From Linyphia triangularis (lineage: Eukaryota; Arthropoda; Arachnida; Araneae; Linyphiidae), in the NCBI GenBank assembly GCA_963978545.1, contig OZ021733.1, forward strand, positions 29,201,330 through 29,265,329: 64,000 nucleotides of DNA, given 5' to 3'. The position numbers and the translations under genes were made by a program. The notes beneath the pieces are model-generated. The model ran no database searches and had not been told where the DNA came from. It saw only the letters and a list, made by a program, of their open reading frames with translations. Numbering within the stretch: the stretch's first letter is position 1; each line of letters opens with the position of its first letter. Positions 1 through 11,343 of the stretch are shown here, one piece after another.

Positions 1-369
1 AAAATAATATCTCTATACTGGCCTATAATTAAAAGTTGTGCGATGTTCCACACCCCTAGTTTTTCAACTTCAAATTATTTTGTGTGACGATAAAAATGTA
101 AGTTTTAAACAATATTAACAAGGATAGAAAGTTTTTACGTTGGAATTTTGGATCAGGATGAAATTAATATACTTGAATAATTGTAAAAAAGATACAAGAA
201 TATAAATTTAAGAGAAATAAATATTTTATTTTAAAATAAATTTGTTCATTAGGTATTTTATTTAAAATAACTAACAAATGCCGTTATGAAAGCGGAAAGG
301 ATAGTTAAATAAAATAAATGTTATTTTTTGGGTGTTTAAATATTTTGATTTATCTAAATTTACATCAAT
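1..369. other. AT-rich stretch without a gene
   Basis: No coding signal was seen. The piece around 33-54 (AAGTTGTGCGATGTTCCACA) recurs in the same orientation at about 60673-60695, so part of this stretch belongs to a dispersed repeat. Confidence 0.6.
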
Positions 370-952
370 TGTTCAATTAGTCTTCAAATAATTACATATT
401 TTCATTCGAGGGATAGATATCCTGACTCGAGGAATAAAATATTAACTCATGTAATGTTTATTTCAATCATTCCTAATCAGTCTTCAAGTAGGTGTTTTTT
501 GTTCTGTATGGACACATATAACGACACACGAGTTAAGTGCTAACTTATGCAATTTTTTTTTCAGCTGTCTTTAATTTTTTGTTTTGTTTTGGACGGATCA
601 ATACAATAATACCAGCAACATTTTGGCTCATGCATCTTTTAAACCATTCAAGTTACATTTTTTATACAAATAATTATATATTTTTATTCGAGAGATAGAT
701 TTATCGATACGAGAATAAAATATTAACTCATGCAAAGGTTATTCCAATCATTCCTAATCAGTCTTCAAGTAGGGGTTTTTTGTTCATACACATATAACGA
801 CACACGAGTTAAGTATTAACTTATATATTTTTTTTTTTTTTTCAGCTGTCTTCAATTTTTTTCTTTTTGTTTTGGATGGATCAATAGAATAATTCCATTT
901 AAATTTTAGCTCATGCATCTTTTAAATCATTCAATTAGTATTCAAGTTATAT
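370..952. repeat. Two-copy tandem duplication, period about 282 bp
   Basis: Two consecutive blocks share landmarks in the same order: ATTCGAG near 404 and 686, a run reading CTAATCAGTCTTCAAGTAGG, ACGACACACGAGTTAAGT, a poly(T) followed by TTTCAGCTGTCTT, and GGATCAATA. The start of a third unit is visible at about 920-952. The units differ by point changes and poly(T) length, so the duplication is not recent. No coding potential is evident. Confidence 0.8.
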
Positions 953-1018
953 TTTTAGACGGATATTCAAATTAACATATAAGGGAATTTCTAAATGTTC
1001 CATTTTTATTTCTTTCGA

Positions 1019-1536
1019 TGGACAATTCCAGCATTTTTTAAAAACGAGTGAAATTAGTTTATATTTATGAAAAGTTTCTTTCTGAATCCAAATATTCAAA
1101 CAAAAGTTCTTTCAAAATTAGTTACTTAAATATTAAGAAAAGAAAAGGCCCCAAATTCGATCCGATAACAGTCCGATCAAAATGCTCGGCTATAGCTGTG
1201 ACGTCACGACATCCTTCCGTTCTCTGTGCTTATCGTGAGGTTTTTGCCAAATAGTTGGTGTGTGTTAATTAGATAGTTACTAAATCCAGTAACTATTGGC
1301 GCGATTTGTGAGAAACTTGCAAAACTGGTTTTCGCTGCTGTGTTTTGAGCCAAGTTGTTTCAGATGAAGTGACCTCACATTCAATTTGATCTAAATGTGT
1401 CGTTTTCTCGCCAAAATCTATCAAGCGAACTAAGGTTGCAAATTAAAAAAAGAAAAGGCACAATGAGCAGATATTTTTGTGCATATGGCCTTTTCGAAAC
1501 ATTTCGAATTGAATAAAAAAAATGAGGAATTGTCCA
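1019..1536. mobile_element. Candidate MITE with short terminal inverted repeats
   Basis: The left end TGGACAATTCC followed by a CATTTTTT stretch is mirrored at the right end by GGAATTGTCCA preceded by AAAAAAAATGA, giving terminal inverted repeats of about 20 bp around 518 bp. The interior is less AT-rich than the flanks and holds a palindromic TGACGTCA-type site at about 1198. A short open frame at 1048-1254 lies inside it and has no recognisable domain. The superfamily is unknown and I could not see a clear target duplication. Confidence 0.45.
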
Positions 1537-2461
1537 TTGTGGAGCACTACTTATTTTTCACATTTGTTCTAGACATATAGAGAAAATGACTTATTTGTTA
1601 TATTTATATTAAATACAAATAAAAATTTCCATTTTTTGCTTGGAAGCATATTTTTAATACCAATATGGACAATCAGTACATTTCTGAAAGCATATAGATT
1701 TTGTTTAGGAAAAAAAAAATCTTCCAAAGTCATTTTGGCAAAAATATATCCGATAAACAATTTTATTTTCACAAAAACGTCCTGTTAAAAGATTGAACTC
1801 TATAACATTATTTACCATACGTTTCTTCAAATGTTTACTTGTCATGTTTCCTGTTCAGCAGTTGCTTACTAAACCTGTGAGCACTTACTTATTGTTTACT
1901 TAATACAAAGTTTAGCTTATTTTATTTTAGTTTTATTTACTGTTGGCGGAAGATTAGAAATATTTCAAGAATATACACTTATTTTATTTTCTGTTCCACT
2001 ACAAATAAATCTTACTTTTCGTATAAAAATATGATGCTGTTTAAAATATATCTTAATCCTGAATTTGATCTTATATTAGACATAACTTTAAGAAGATTAA
2101 AAAAGTTTTAAATTTATTTCTTTGCATCTAAGATGTTTTCATGAACTAAAATATTTATCTTAGCAACTGTTAAGTAATTTTTACTTTTCGTATTCTTTTT
2201 CCAATTCTTCTACTTGTAAGCTTTAATGTTATTAAATGGGTAAGGGGGGGGGGGGGGTATTTTTTTTAACTGTTCGATGTTTTTCATTGGTAAAATTTAC
2301 ATCTAGCCACGCATGGGAAACTGTCTCGTCTGTAGCTTTCAATCGGTACCCAAATACAAATTAATTAATTTTTTCTCTAACTAGATTTTAAAGAAGATGA
2401 AAATAATTTGTTAAATTTTTTTAATTTTACTTGCCTTTGTTTCTGTATTCAGGTATTAGCT
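1537..2461. other. AT-rich stretch without a gene; poly(G) run
   Basis: Nothing recognisable except a run of 14 G at 2244-2257, which stands out on this AT-rich strand. A second poly(G) run lies at 27924-27939. Confidence 0.6.
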
Positions 2462-2580
2462 GTCGGTGGCATAGATGTTCGTTATGGTTCGGAATCCACA
2501 TTAAGCTGAATGTCCCGGCCTGATTAGCCGTTATTGTGCATAAAAATAGGTTGTTGAGAGTACAAACTTAAACCAAACCA
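2462..2580 (+). mobile_element. tRNA-derived SINE (type 2), 5'-truncated, sense
   Basis: The segment reads GGCATAGATGTTCGTTATGG, then GGTTCGGAATCCAC, GCCTGATTAGCCGTTATTGTGC and a tail around ATAGGTTGTTGAG. This is the reverse complement, in the same order, of the bodies of the minus-strand SINE copies at 39490-39672, 39980-40142 and 40368-40548. The tRNA-like head with its B box is missing, so this is a 5'-truncated copy, as expected of LINE-mobilised insertion. Confidence 0.75.
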
Positions 2581-3200
2581 GGTATTATCTGAAAGTGCAT
2601 GTATATCATACGACCAGTTTCCTAATTATTTAAATTTTAATGTTTTGCTCAGACATATTTCAAAGACATTCAGCATGTGATCTGATTTTTGATTTGAGGT
2701 ACAGAACCCTATCTATAACTTAATTTTAAAAAATAAATTGGTGTCTGAGGGGACAGTTTGAAATTAAATGCTTTACATGGAATTGTTTTTTCAAATATTA
2801 CAACAAAAAAAGTTCATTTTATTTGAAAATTGTACACTGAAACGACAGAATTCGTTTTACAAACATGCAAAAGGGGTACAATTATGCTAATTTTATACTT
2901 TATATTGGGGTACAACTATGCTAACTTTCGACTTTCTTCTGGGGTACAATTATGCAAATAAGCATATCACATCCGATAGGTGCATCATCGTTTGCGTCAA
3001 CCATTGCTTATATATACCCACTGTACATAAGCTGTAAATATATGGGAAAGTTTTTACAGCTCAAGAATGACCTGATATAAACATTGTTCATGAGAAGTAC
3101 ATATTTTTGTACTATCATTGAATGGGTACAACTCAACTACTAGAATACTATCGATAGCAGTGAGATTAGAAATTGTGGCTCTGAGAGTAGTACGTGGCAA
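2581..3200. other. No gene; short direct repeats of a GGGGTACAA motif
   Basis: The motif GGGGTACAAYTATGC occurs three times about 33-35 bp apart (near 2874, 2908 and 2941). The rest is AT-rich and unassigned. Confidence 0.55.
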
Positions 3201-3879
3201 GCGTAGACTGGAAATAATCATTTCACGCAATAGGCATGCAACACTGGACATCAGAAATCCATAATAGGCCCTCAACAAACATAAACGTATGAACCATGAT
3301 TTGAACATTATCGAGTGCTTAGTTATAGCGTAGATTGGAAATAATCATTTCACGCAATAGGCATGCAACACTGGACACCAGAAATCAATAATAGGCCCTC
3401 AACAAACATCAACGTATGAACCATGATTTGAACATTATCGAGTGCTTAGTTATAGCGTAGACTGGAAATAATCATTTCACGCAATAGGCATGCAACACTG
3501 GACATCAGAAATCAATAATAGGCCCTCAACAAACATCAACGTATGAACTATGATTTGAACATTATCGAGTGGTTAGTTATAGCGTAGATTGGAAAGAATC
3601 ATTTCAAGCAATAGGCATAGGCATGCAATACTGGACATCAGAATTTAATAATTCGATACTAGGCCTGGACAAACATTAACGTATTGACTGTGATTTGAAC
3701 CTTATCGAGTACTTAGCGTAGAATGGAAAGAATCATTTCAAGCAATAGGCATGCAACACTGGACATCAGAAATCAATAATAGGCCCTTAACAAACATCAA
3801 CGTATGAACTATGATTTGTACATTATCGAGTACTTAGTTATATAGCGTAAATTGGAAAGAATCATTTCAAGCAATAGGC
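3201..3879. repeat. 127-bp tandem satellite, left part
   Basis: Units start with GCGTAGAYTGG at about 3201, 3328, 3455, 3582, 3716 and 3845. The first four are spaced exactly 127 bp. Each carries AATAGGCATGCAACACTGGACATC and ATTATCGAGTGCTTAG segments. Later units have small indels, for example a duplicated GGCATA. The array is interrupted by the element at 3888-6213 and resumes at 6222. The apparent minus-strand reading frame at 3054-3308 is a by-product of this repeat. Confidence 0.9.
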
Positions 3880-4639
3880 ATAGACATTAGGGTGGTTCGA
3901 AAAAAAAAATAATTTATTTTTGAAACCCATGAGGTGAAAAAAAGTTGATACACATCTTGATAAGAAAAACTGTAAAAAAAAGTTTGAAAAAAAAATATCT
4001 TCCGATAGCGCATTCACCTCAAAGTTTGGAAAAAATACAAAAAATAACTATTTTTCCTAAAATTTTTTATAATTCTAATCGTTATATATTTGAAAGGCAA
4101 TAGTTTGCAATGTATAGTGAAAGGGTGGTATAACACAGGAAAACACTATTTCATGCATTTTTAAAACGTATATTAATAATTAAAAATATTCAAAAATACA
4201 TTTTTTTGTTAAAAAATGATTTTTCTATAAAATGGATACTAACGTTATTTTTTTACATGTTTTTGTTAAAATTGTTTTATTTACTTTAAGCATTCACTTC
4301 AAAGTTTCGAATAAATACAAAACATCCCTTTTTTCCATCAATTTGTAGAATACGCCAATCACTAAATTATCAAAGTACATTAGTTTGTATTGTATGGAAT
4401 GAAATAGATAGAACATGGAAAAAAAATCAAATTAGTAATTATTTAATAATAATTATTCGCGCATAACCTTTGAAACATTGATAAAAATTGTGTTTTGGCG
4501 GGTTTTAATCTGGGTGGCCTTTCTCGTGGTGCCTTCTTTTCCTTTGAAGCTCATAAACTTACTTGGATCAAAACGCATCCTAACTTAGTCATTAGATCAT
4601 AACGCACGTGGCTCTGATTGGGTCAGCCATGAATACTGG

Positions 4640-5790
4640 CTGGAAATAATCTGACAGACCAAATTGCACGCTGAGAGACCACTACATTGGGATATATGCC
4701 TCCTATACTCCAATGAACTACCATTCAGACACATATTTAAACACGTAGATAGTACTACGACTGGAGAACATCTTTCAGTGAGATAAAAAAAATTGAAGAA
4801 CCTTGAAAAATTTCCCCTGACTGATTTTTTACGTGTTGAATGTTTAATTTCTCAACTTGAGATGAAAGTTCTGAACACAACTCAGTTATATCTTCTTGAT
4901 ATTATTACATTAAAAAAATTAATTTTCTGAAGGACCTAAGAACATATATGTGGCAATTCGATTGTCTCGATACCTCCCTGAATATTTACTGCAAGTTTTA
5001 AACTAAGTTATTGGACGAAATGCTTCCTTCCCTCACTCAGCCAGTATTTGATTTCGGCAATGATTTTGTACGCAAGGAGAGATGTAAGAGAACTGAGGCA
5101 TCAGGTTCTGAAATCGCGAGAACTTTCCTAGAGAAAGACTATCAGGCATTTCAAGACAACTAAACTTAACTTTATTGTAGGTATCCCGACTGCATTGAGT
5201 GGGCATAATTAATTGGAATGCTCGTAATAGGACCCCTCCTTTGTTAAGAGAAACAAACGGACATTAGTTAGCAAAGACTGGCGCATCCGAGGTAGCACAG
5301 CTGTATTGGTGGAAACAGGGAGAGACTACAAGATTGACTAGTCTGACCGAGTATAATTCCAAAATACACGATTTTTTAACAAACAAGTAAAAACCACCAC
5401 ATAGTTTTGTTTCTCATAAATACAATATCCCAAGTTTAAAACTGTACATCGGCTTATCAAAATCTCTTCTATATTTTATCCAGAATTGGGCGAGATTGGC
5501 TAATATTGTTTCCAACGATCGATTCACATCATTTCACATCGGGATTGGCCTATGTCTGGGGAAATTGGTCAGCGTATCTATGTTACTATGGACCATTGAA
5601 ATCAGACTTCAACTCGTTTCCTTGTCACTCACAAGCTGTGGAACGCTAATGTAGAGAGACAAGACAAAAGTAGGTGGCACTGACGCAAAAGACGTTAGGA
5701 CAGCACTTTTTTTTAAAGATCCATAATGCCCGACTTTTCAACAAAAATTTCCTTCAAAGTGCATCACTGGGATAGAAAGCTCGAGAAAAA
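4640..5790 (+). pseudogene. Decayed transposon protein inside the hAT-like element
   Basis: No continuous frame survives, but two islands on the plus strand look coding. At about 4668-4788 the frame reads ERPLHWDICLLYSNELPFRH and continues to a Thr-Thr-Gly before a stop. At about 5614-5646 it reads FPCHSQAVER. Both resemble, from memory only, an uncharacterised transposon protein common in arthropod and cnidarian genomes. Between them, 5020-5260 holds weaker fragments broken by stops, and the dispersed repeat at 5310-5600 appears to have landed within the gene. The position between the inverted repeats supports a former transposase or accessory protein of this element. I cannot assign catalytic residues. 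Confidence 0.5.
5310..5600 (+). repeat. Dispersed repeat A, copy 1
   Basis: This copy shares, in order, CCAAAATACA, ACGATTTTTTAA, an A-rich middle, TTTTATCCAGAATTGGGCGAGATTGGC and CACATCGGGATTGGCC with copies at 39695-39965 (plus), 56085-56345 (minus) and, weakly, 61555-61770 (minus). No terminal repeat or coding potential was seen. It could be a SINE body or the tail of a larger element. Confidence 0.7.
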
Positions 5791-5814
5791 AGTGAACCAA
5801 ATGAATAATAGCAT

Positions 5815-5845
<31 letters not shown>

Positions 5846-6221
5846 TGTAAGAAATAACATTAGTACCCATTTTACAGAAAAATCATTATTTCTTACAAAT
5901 AATATAACTTTTGAGTATTTTTTATTATTAATATATGTTTTAAAAATGCATAAAATAGTGTTTTCCTGTGCTATACCACCCTTTCAGTACACATTGCAAA
6001 CTATTGCCTTTCAAATATATAACGTTTAGAAATTTTTAAAAATATAGGAAAAATAGTTATTTTTTGTATTTTCTCCAAACTTTGAGGTGAATGCGCGATC
6101 GGAAGATTTTTTTTTTTTCAAATTTTTTTTGCAGTTTTTCTTATCAAGATGTGTATCAACTTTTTTCCCCTCATGCGTTTTAAAAATTACATTTTTTTTT
6201 TCGAACCACCCTAATAGACAT

Positions 6222-6412
6222 GCAGAATTCAATAATTCGATACTAGGCCTGGACAAACATTAACGTATTGACTGTGATTTGAACCTTATCGAGTACTTAG
6301 CGTAGAATAGAAAGAATAATTTCACGTAATAGGATATGCAACACTGGCCATAGAAATTCAATAACTCCACAAACATCAACATATGGATTGTAATTTGAAT
6401 CTTAGCGAGTGC
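6222..6412. repeat. 127-bp tandem satellite, right part
   Basis: This continues the array of 3201-3879 after the transposon. The unit bearing GATACTAGGCCTGGACAAAC repeats one seen at about 3655, followed by GCGTAGAATAG at 6300 and a more diverged terminal unit that ends with CTTAGCGAGTGCTTA near 6412. Confidence 0.85.
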
Positions 6413-7374
6413 TTATCCTTGATAAGCATTGAAGTGTTAGACCGATGGTGACAGTTTTTCTAGGATATCGCGAGGATATCAGTGAATATTAATCCATGAA
6501 ATGTTTCATATCCATTTGTTACCCTTAACTTTACTTATTGTTACCCAACGATAGAGATGAATAATGTAACCTAGGTTGCTAAAGAATTTTTCTTATTGCA
6601 TTTACTAGGTCTTCCTAAGGGCGAATTGCCAGTGATACTTATTAATAACTCTTTAGATGCTTTCCTCTCCATATGATATTTCCAGTGATCTATTTATGAG
6701 TTTATAAATGTTTTTTCCCCAGATTATTAATTTCGAGTTTATTAATGTTTATTAAAATTTAAATTCTTCTCTTTAAAATGATGCCTCAGTTGTAGTTATA
6801 TCTTACTTTGAAGTATTTTAATAGTTTTTTTGAAGTTAACAAAATGTAGGTATTTGATGCACGCTTTTTATAACTTCAAAGCCGAAATTCTCAAAATCCC
6901 GTTTTTGTGTGTTTAGGAGCACACAGCTTTAAGTATATTTGTCATAAATGCTTGAAAATGTTTATGCATGTTTATCTAATGCATTTAAGTACTTTAATAC
7001 GAGGAATAATTGATAAGTAGCATACTTAAAAAAAAAAATATTTATTCTAAAATTTAATTTTTAAAAAATATATATTTTTAGAAAATCATAATTATTTTAA
7101 TTTTCAAAATAAATATTAAAAATCTCGTGGTAAAGTATTCAAAGGTATCTAAATATTATAGTGTGAAAGTTTCATAATGATTGAAGATTTTGTTATCAAA
7201 TGAGATGCCCCCCAAAGTTGTTGAATTTAACATGGGCTACTATGGAGGGGCCGGAACCCCTAAATCCAATGTAAAACAAGACTTCTCTTTTTAGTGAAAT
7301 AGATTCACAGACAAGAGAAATTAGTAGTATAACGGAATAGTCTCATAATAAAGGATACAAAGCTTTCTCTTCTG
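6413..7374. other. AT-rich stretch without a gene
   Basis: I see no coding signal, inverted repeat or tandem structure. A slightly GC-rich patch at 7201-7260 (GGGGCCGGAACCCC) is not repeated elsewhere in the window. Confidence 0.5.
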
Positions 7375-7857
7375 TTATGGTACCCAACCTTTTTAGTTGT
7401 GCGGACCACCTATTTGTGAAAAAAGACTTTAAGGCCCACTAAATAACAGAATAGGTGGGCGCGTGCTTCAGTAATTCTTAAAACATACTGAACAAGAAGG
7501 GTAAAACATTTTTTTTTTAAGATAGGAACTTTATTGTATTCACTTTGCTGTCACAACTATGAGAAAAAAAAAAGAAAAAGTAAATAGGATTTGTAACATT
7601 GTTTGTCCCCCAAGAAAAGGTCAAAATCTAGATTAAAAATATATAGTTTAGCCCTGCTGTGGAATTCACGCATAATTTCTTCGTTACATCATCGAAGAAT
7701 ACAATCAAATAAGTCGATTGTTGCTTATCATTGAAGGACGCGATTGTTCCCATCTTTACCCATGAAGAACCTATGATATTTATCTTGGCTTAGATTCTTG
7801 TTCAACGTCCACGGCTCAGTACCACGCTACTCGCGGCCCATGAACTGGGAACCGCTG
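7375..7857. mobile_element. Decayed hAT-type MITE (Charlie-like ends)
   Basis: The left end TTATGGTACCCAACCTTTTT followed by GCGGACCACC faces a right end GCGGCCCATGAACTGGGAACCGCTG. This fits the widespread hAT terminal pattern CAGNGGTTCCCAACC followed by GCGGACCAC. The left terminus has mutated (TTATGG for CAGNGG) and no 8-bp duplication is recognisable, so this is an old copy. The interior has no coding frame. Confidence 0.55.
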
Positions 7858-8634
7858 TGTTAAGGTCTTTTGCCAAGTGAGAATATTGTGAATTACTTTT
7901 AAATGTATGATATAATGCTCAACTGTATGTCGTTCATGTGCTAGTATCATTACTTTCACTGTTGAGCAATTTTGATTAAATTTTTATGACATTTCTGTAT
8001 GCAAGTTTTCAAAAATATTAATAAATTATTAGAAGTTTGCCTTACACTTGAAAAACAGTGAAAGATATGCAGTGCTTATTTTGCAACTGGTGACTTTTTT
8101 CATATTACTAGGAGTTTGTTATTTCCAAGATATCGATATAAACCAAGATAAAATATTACTTGTCCTCTGAGGGCCCATATCGATTCTGTTAGCAGGTTGG
8201 TACCCAGAAAATTGATTTTATATGTGATTTATACAAATAAAACGAAGATACAAACCTTCATTAAATCTGTATCAAAGCCAAATTCAGTTTATTTTTTTCC
8301 AACTGCTACTCCCAATTCCAGTTTTTCTTACTACTTCAAAATGACATTCATTAAATTAATGTTATTAATAAATAACAGAATCTTCGCTATAAAACGAATT
8401 TTTGAAGCAGAACTCCATAGTAAATACATAATTTTGTAAAGGTTAACATCAGTTTCTAATGCATTTGTTAACCACTAAAGTAGAAGATGACAGGAATCAT
8501 GATTTCAAATTAACCTAACATATTCAGCTGGTGCTTTTTATTAAACCCAAAATGTGTGCGACAGAGCACCACTATATACAGTGTATTATAGAAAAATTGC
8601 TATGAGATTTATTTGCTTAAAATTTCCTAAATAA
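7858..8634. other. AT-rich stretch without a gene
   Basis: A short open frame at 8197-8439 has no recognisable domain and ordinary AT-rich composition, so I do not call it a gene. Nothing else stands out. Confidence 0.5.
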
Positions 8635-9312
8635 AGTTAAATTTTTTAAAGTTCCAATTAGAGGAAATGATTACAAAAGTACATCTGGATTCACATCATA
8701 ATAATACAAAAAACAACCAAAGCTCAATCTTTTAAATGAACAAAGATGAAACACATTAAGAAAGTGAAAAATAAAATAAACATAGCAACCCCCGTTTATA
8801 GCGTCCTATAAAAAGTATTCATTATCAAATAAGGAAATTAACTACTGAGATAATTTTCAAGTGTTAATTTCCCTCAGACAATGATTTTTTCTAAAATCAA
8901 TTAAAAGAATTTTGCTACAAGGATTTGATATTCAACATGTATAGAAACATCAATAAGAAATCCCGAGTCTAGATTTTAATTTTTTACAGCTCTAGTAAGA
9001 GGAAATGGTTAGTTATAAAAGCGTATCTGGATTCCAATCATATTAACGCAAAAACAATCAAAACTCAATCTTTTAAATGAATTGATATACAACACATTAA
9101 AAAAAGGGGGAGAAAATAAACACATCGAAAGTAAACCTTTATGTATTATCATATAAAAACTATTCAATATGAAATTAGGAAATTGACTGCTGAGATAATT
9201 TTCAAGTGTTAATTATCCCACGACAATAACTTTTTCTAAAATCAATCAAAAACATTTTGTTACAAGGATTTGATGCTGAAAATGTTCAGGAACATCAATT
9301 TAAAATATCATG
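8635..9312. repeat. Two-copy tandem duplication, period about 338 bp
   Basis: Blocks at about 8635-8970 and 8973-9312 share ordered landmarks: GAGGAAATG, CTCAATCTTTTAAATGAA, AACACATTAA, ACTGAGATAATTTTCAAG or CTGAGATAATTTTCAAGTGT, TTTTTCTAAAATCAAT and ACAAGGATTTGAT. They differ by frequent substitutions and short indels, so the duplication is old. No coding frame is shared. Confidence 0.85.
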
Positions 9313-10289
9313 TCTCACAAACATCTGCCTTACCCCAATTCAAAGGAAACTTTTCTTTTTAAAATAAAGTTGAGACAAAGGTTAGCTTTAATCGCTGTCT
9401 CAAGATTCAAAGTGTTTCCAACACAGAAGAGCCGTTTTGATTGCCTAGGGTTCTATTTCTCAAACTAACAGCCGGGAAATTGCCGCGGAAGTATGATCGA
9501 ACAAACTTTCAGTTTCTTTTGTACGATAAAACAAACAAAGTTTATTTTAAAGGAAGGAATAACAACATTGTACAATCAAAGTTTCCATCGTATTATTAGA
9601 GATTCTTCTTGGGCAATATATTTAACTTTGTCTTAGCATTTACCATTTTGAAGATTTATTGTTAGATATACTTTCTAGGTTTATATATGAACGACAAGGG
9701 TATATATGGAACGCAAGCATATATATATGGAATTACAGGCGGACAAGCGGATATATGGAACGACAAGCATATGTAAAGAACGACAAGCATTTTATTTTAT
9801 GCGTATAATTGGACAGAGCATTTGATTTCTGTAAATTTTCAACAACGCAGTAACATATAAAATATCACTATAAATATACCCTTAATTATTAAATTTGAAG
9901 AATATTATTTTTTTATTAGTGTACAGGATGGTGATGTACAATATTTCTAATTTTTGTGTAAAATTAAATGTATCTTGTTGCATATATAATGATTTTTTTA
10001 AATAATTTTTGTGCGATTGGTATTTTTTCTTCCTAAAACAATTAAGCGTAAGAACATCAGATATGCCCTTTTTAAAATAGTCCTGAGGGGACATTTGGTA
10101 TTGTTATAGCTAATAAACATAACCACCTTTTCACTTTCAATTACCCATTTGTTAATATAGGTAAATAAAGTATTTTTTTCGGTCAAACAATTTTTTTTTT
10201 TTGCATTTCTCCACGTTTTGGAACATTCTGATTTCAAAAAAGTGGTATAGAAAAAAAATGTCTGTCTGTGTGTATGTAGTCAGCAAAAC
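9313..10289. other. No gene; short imperfect GAACGACAAG repeats
   Basis: At 9688-9792 the phrases GGAACGCAAGCATATA, GGAACGACAAGCATATG and GAACGACAAGCATTT recur, giving a degenerate minisatellite of roughly 25-35 bp. The remainder is AT-rich and unassigned. Confidence 0.5.
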
Positions 10290-10463
10290 TCTCTAACGAA
10301 TTGACATGATGTTCAAATTTGGAGTACGGTTTAATGGTGGCCATGGGACCTACCATTAAGATTTTTGTCAAAACTACTCATGAACGTAAGGTTGAAATCA
10401 TGAAAAATCATGAAAAAATCATGATTTTCAACAGTTGCTCAAGATCGGCCAAAACATCTTCCC
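10290..10463 (+). repeat. Dispersed repeat B, copy 1
   Basis: The segment carrying GCCATGGGACCTACCATTAA and TTTTTGTCAAAA, followed by CAACAGTTGCTCA, matches 60190-60310 in the same orientation. It directly abuts the foldback element starting at 10464. Its nature is unknown. Confidence 0.65.
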
Positions 10464-11120
10464 TCGTCCGAGAGGCGACTGCAATTTTTGGACCCCATTG
10501 AACATCATTCTGATTTTTTTATAAAAATTGGAGAAAACTGAGTAGATTAGGAATCCACTGGTCTGCCGTGATAAAAATGGCCGAAACTGATCAAAAAACG
10601 ACTTGGAATGAGTTGAATTAAAATCCGATTGCCAAATATGTCATAACTTGCCAAAAAGAGAACAAACTTTTTCGTCTGGCAACCCACTGCATTTTGATTT
10701 TCAATGAGAAAAAGCGCAAATGATTTCTGGCTCGGAAAACTTGTATCTTTTAAAAGTAAGCCAAACTGGTGACATTAGTTGCGTCATCAGTGACGTAATG
10801 TTTATTGCCAACTTGGCTCCCTTTTAATAGATGCAAGTAGAGCGTCGCCAGATATCCGAATCGTCTGCAACCTTCTTAAATGAAAATTAAAGAGTGGGGG
10901 TTACCAAAAAAAAAAAAAAATACTCATTATTTGGCAAGTTATGGCACATTTGGCAATTGAATTTAGTTCAACTTATTAAAAGTCGATTTTTGACCAGTTT
11001 CAGCCATTTTTGCCACGGCGGACCAGTGGATTCGTAATTTACTCACTTTTCTCCAATTTCTACAAAAAATTCAGAATGATGTTTGATGGGGTCCAAAAAT
11101 TGCAGTCGCCTCTCAGTCTA
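10464..11120. mobile_element. Foldback element F, copy 1 (657 bp, near-palindromic)
   Basis: Nearly the whole element is an inverted repeat. The left arm starts GAGAGGCGACTGCAATTTTT and GGACCCCAT, and the right arm ends ATGGGGTCCAAAAATTGCAG and TCGCCTCTC. Both arms also carry the mirrored pieces GGAATCCACTGGTCTGCC, GCCAAATATGTCATAACTTG and AAGCCAAACTGG. The central palindrome contains GTCATCAGTGACGTAA. The sister copy is at 30745-31404. Terminal bases look like TAGACTGAGAGG. There is no coding frame, so this is a non-autonomous foldback MITE of unknown superfamily. Confidence 0.85.
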
Positions 11121-11244
11121 AAAGTGTTTTCTCAAAATAATGAACTGAAATTCGGTATTTAGGGTAAACGAAGTATTCTAAATCGAATGAAAACATAAAA
11201 AATAGGGGTTCGTACTGAAATTTTTAGAGACAGAGTTAAATTTA

Positions 11245-11343
11245 ATATAAAAAATCGTAACAAAACATTTTGGTGTAAACTGCAAGATTCTACGATAATT
11301 AGAACTGAAGATATAGCCATTGTTCGGATTTTTTTGCGTACTG
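11245..11343 (-). mobile_element. Fragment of Tc1/mariner-type MITE
   Basis: The segment matches the reverse complement of the left half of the complete 206-bp MITE at 33687-33892, including AAAATCGTAA, CATTTTGGTG and AATTAGAACTGAAGATATAG. It ends in the family terminus CGGATTTTTTTGCGTACTG. The flanking base pair is TG rather than TA and the other end is missing, so this is a truncated or decayed copy. Confidence 0.65.

Larger units (their letters stand above)
3888..6213 (+). mobile_element. hAT-like DNA transposon with 8-bp target duplication
   Basis: The element has long terminal inverted repeats beginning TAGGGTGGTTCGAA and ending TTCGAACCACCCTA. The inverted similarity runs inward for more than 150 bp through matching segments such as AAGTTGATACACATCTTGAT and CATTCACCTCAAAGTTTGG. 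It is flanked by the 8-bp direct repeat ATAGACAT at 3880-3887 and 6214-6221. Removing the element and one copy restores the 127-bp satellite register. An 8-bp duplication with a TAGGG-type end fits the hAT superfamily, although P-like elements also make 8-bp duplications. It holds a decayed coding remnant, an internal dispersed repeat (5310-5600) and a poly(A) run at about 5819-5845. Confidence 0.85.
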
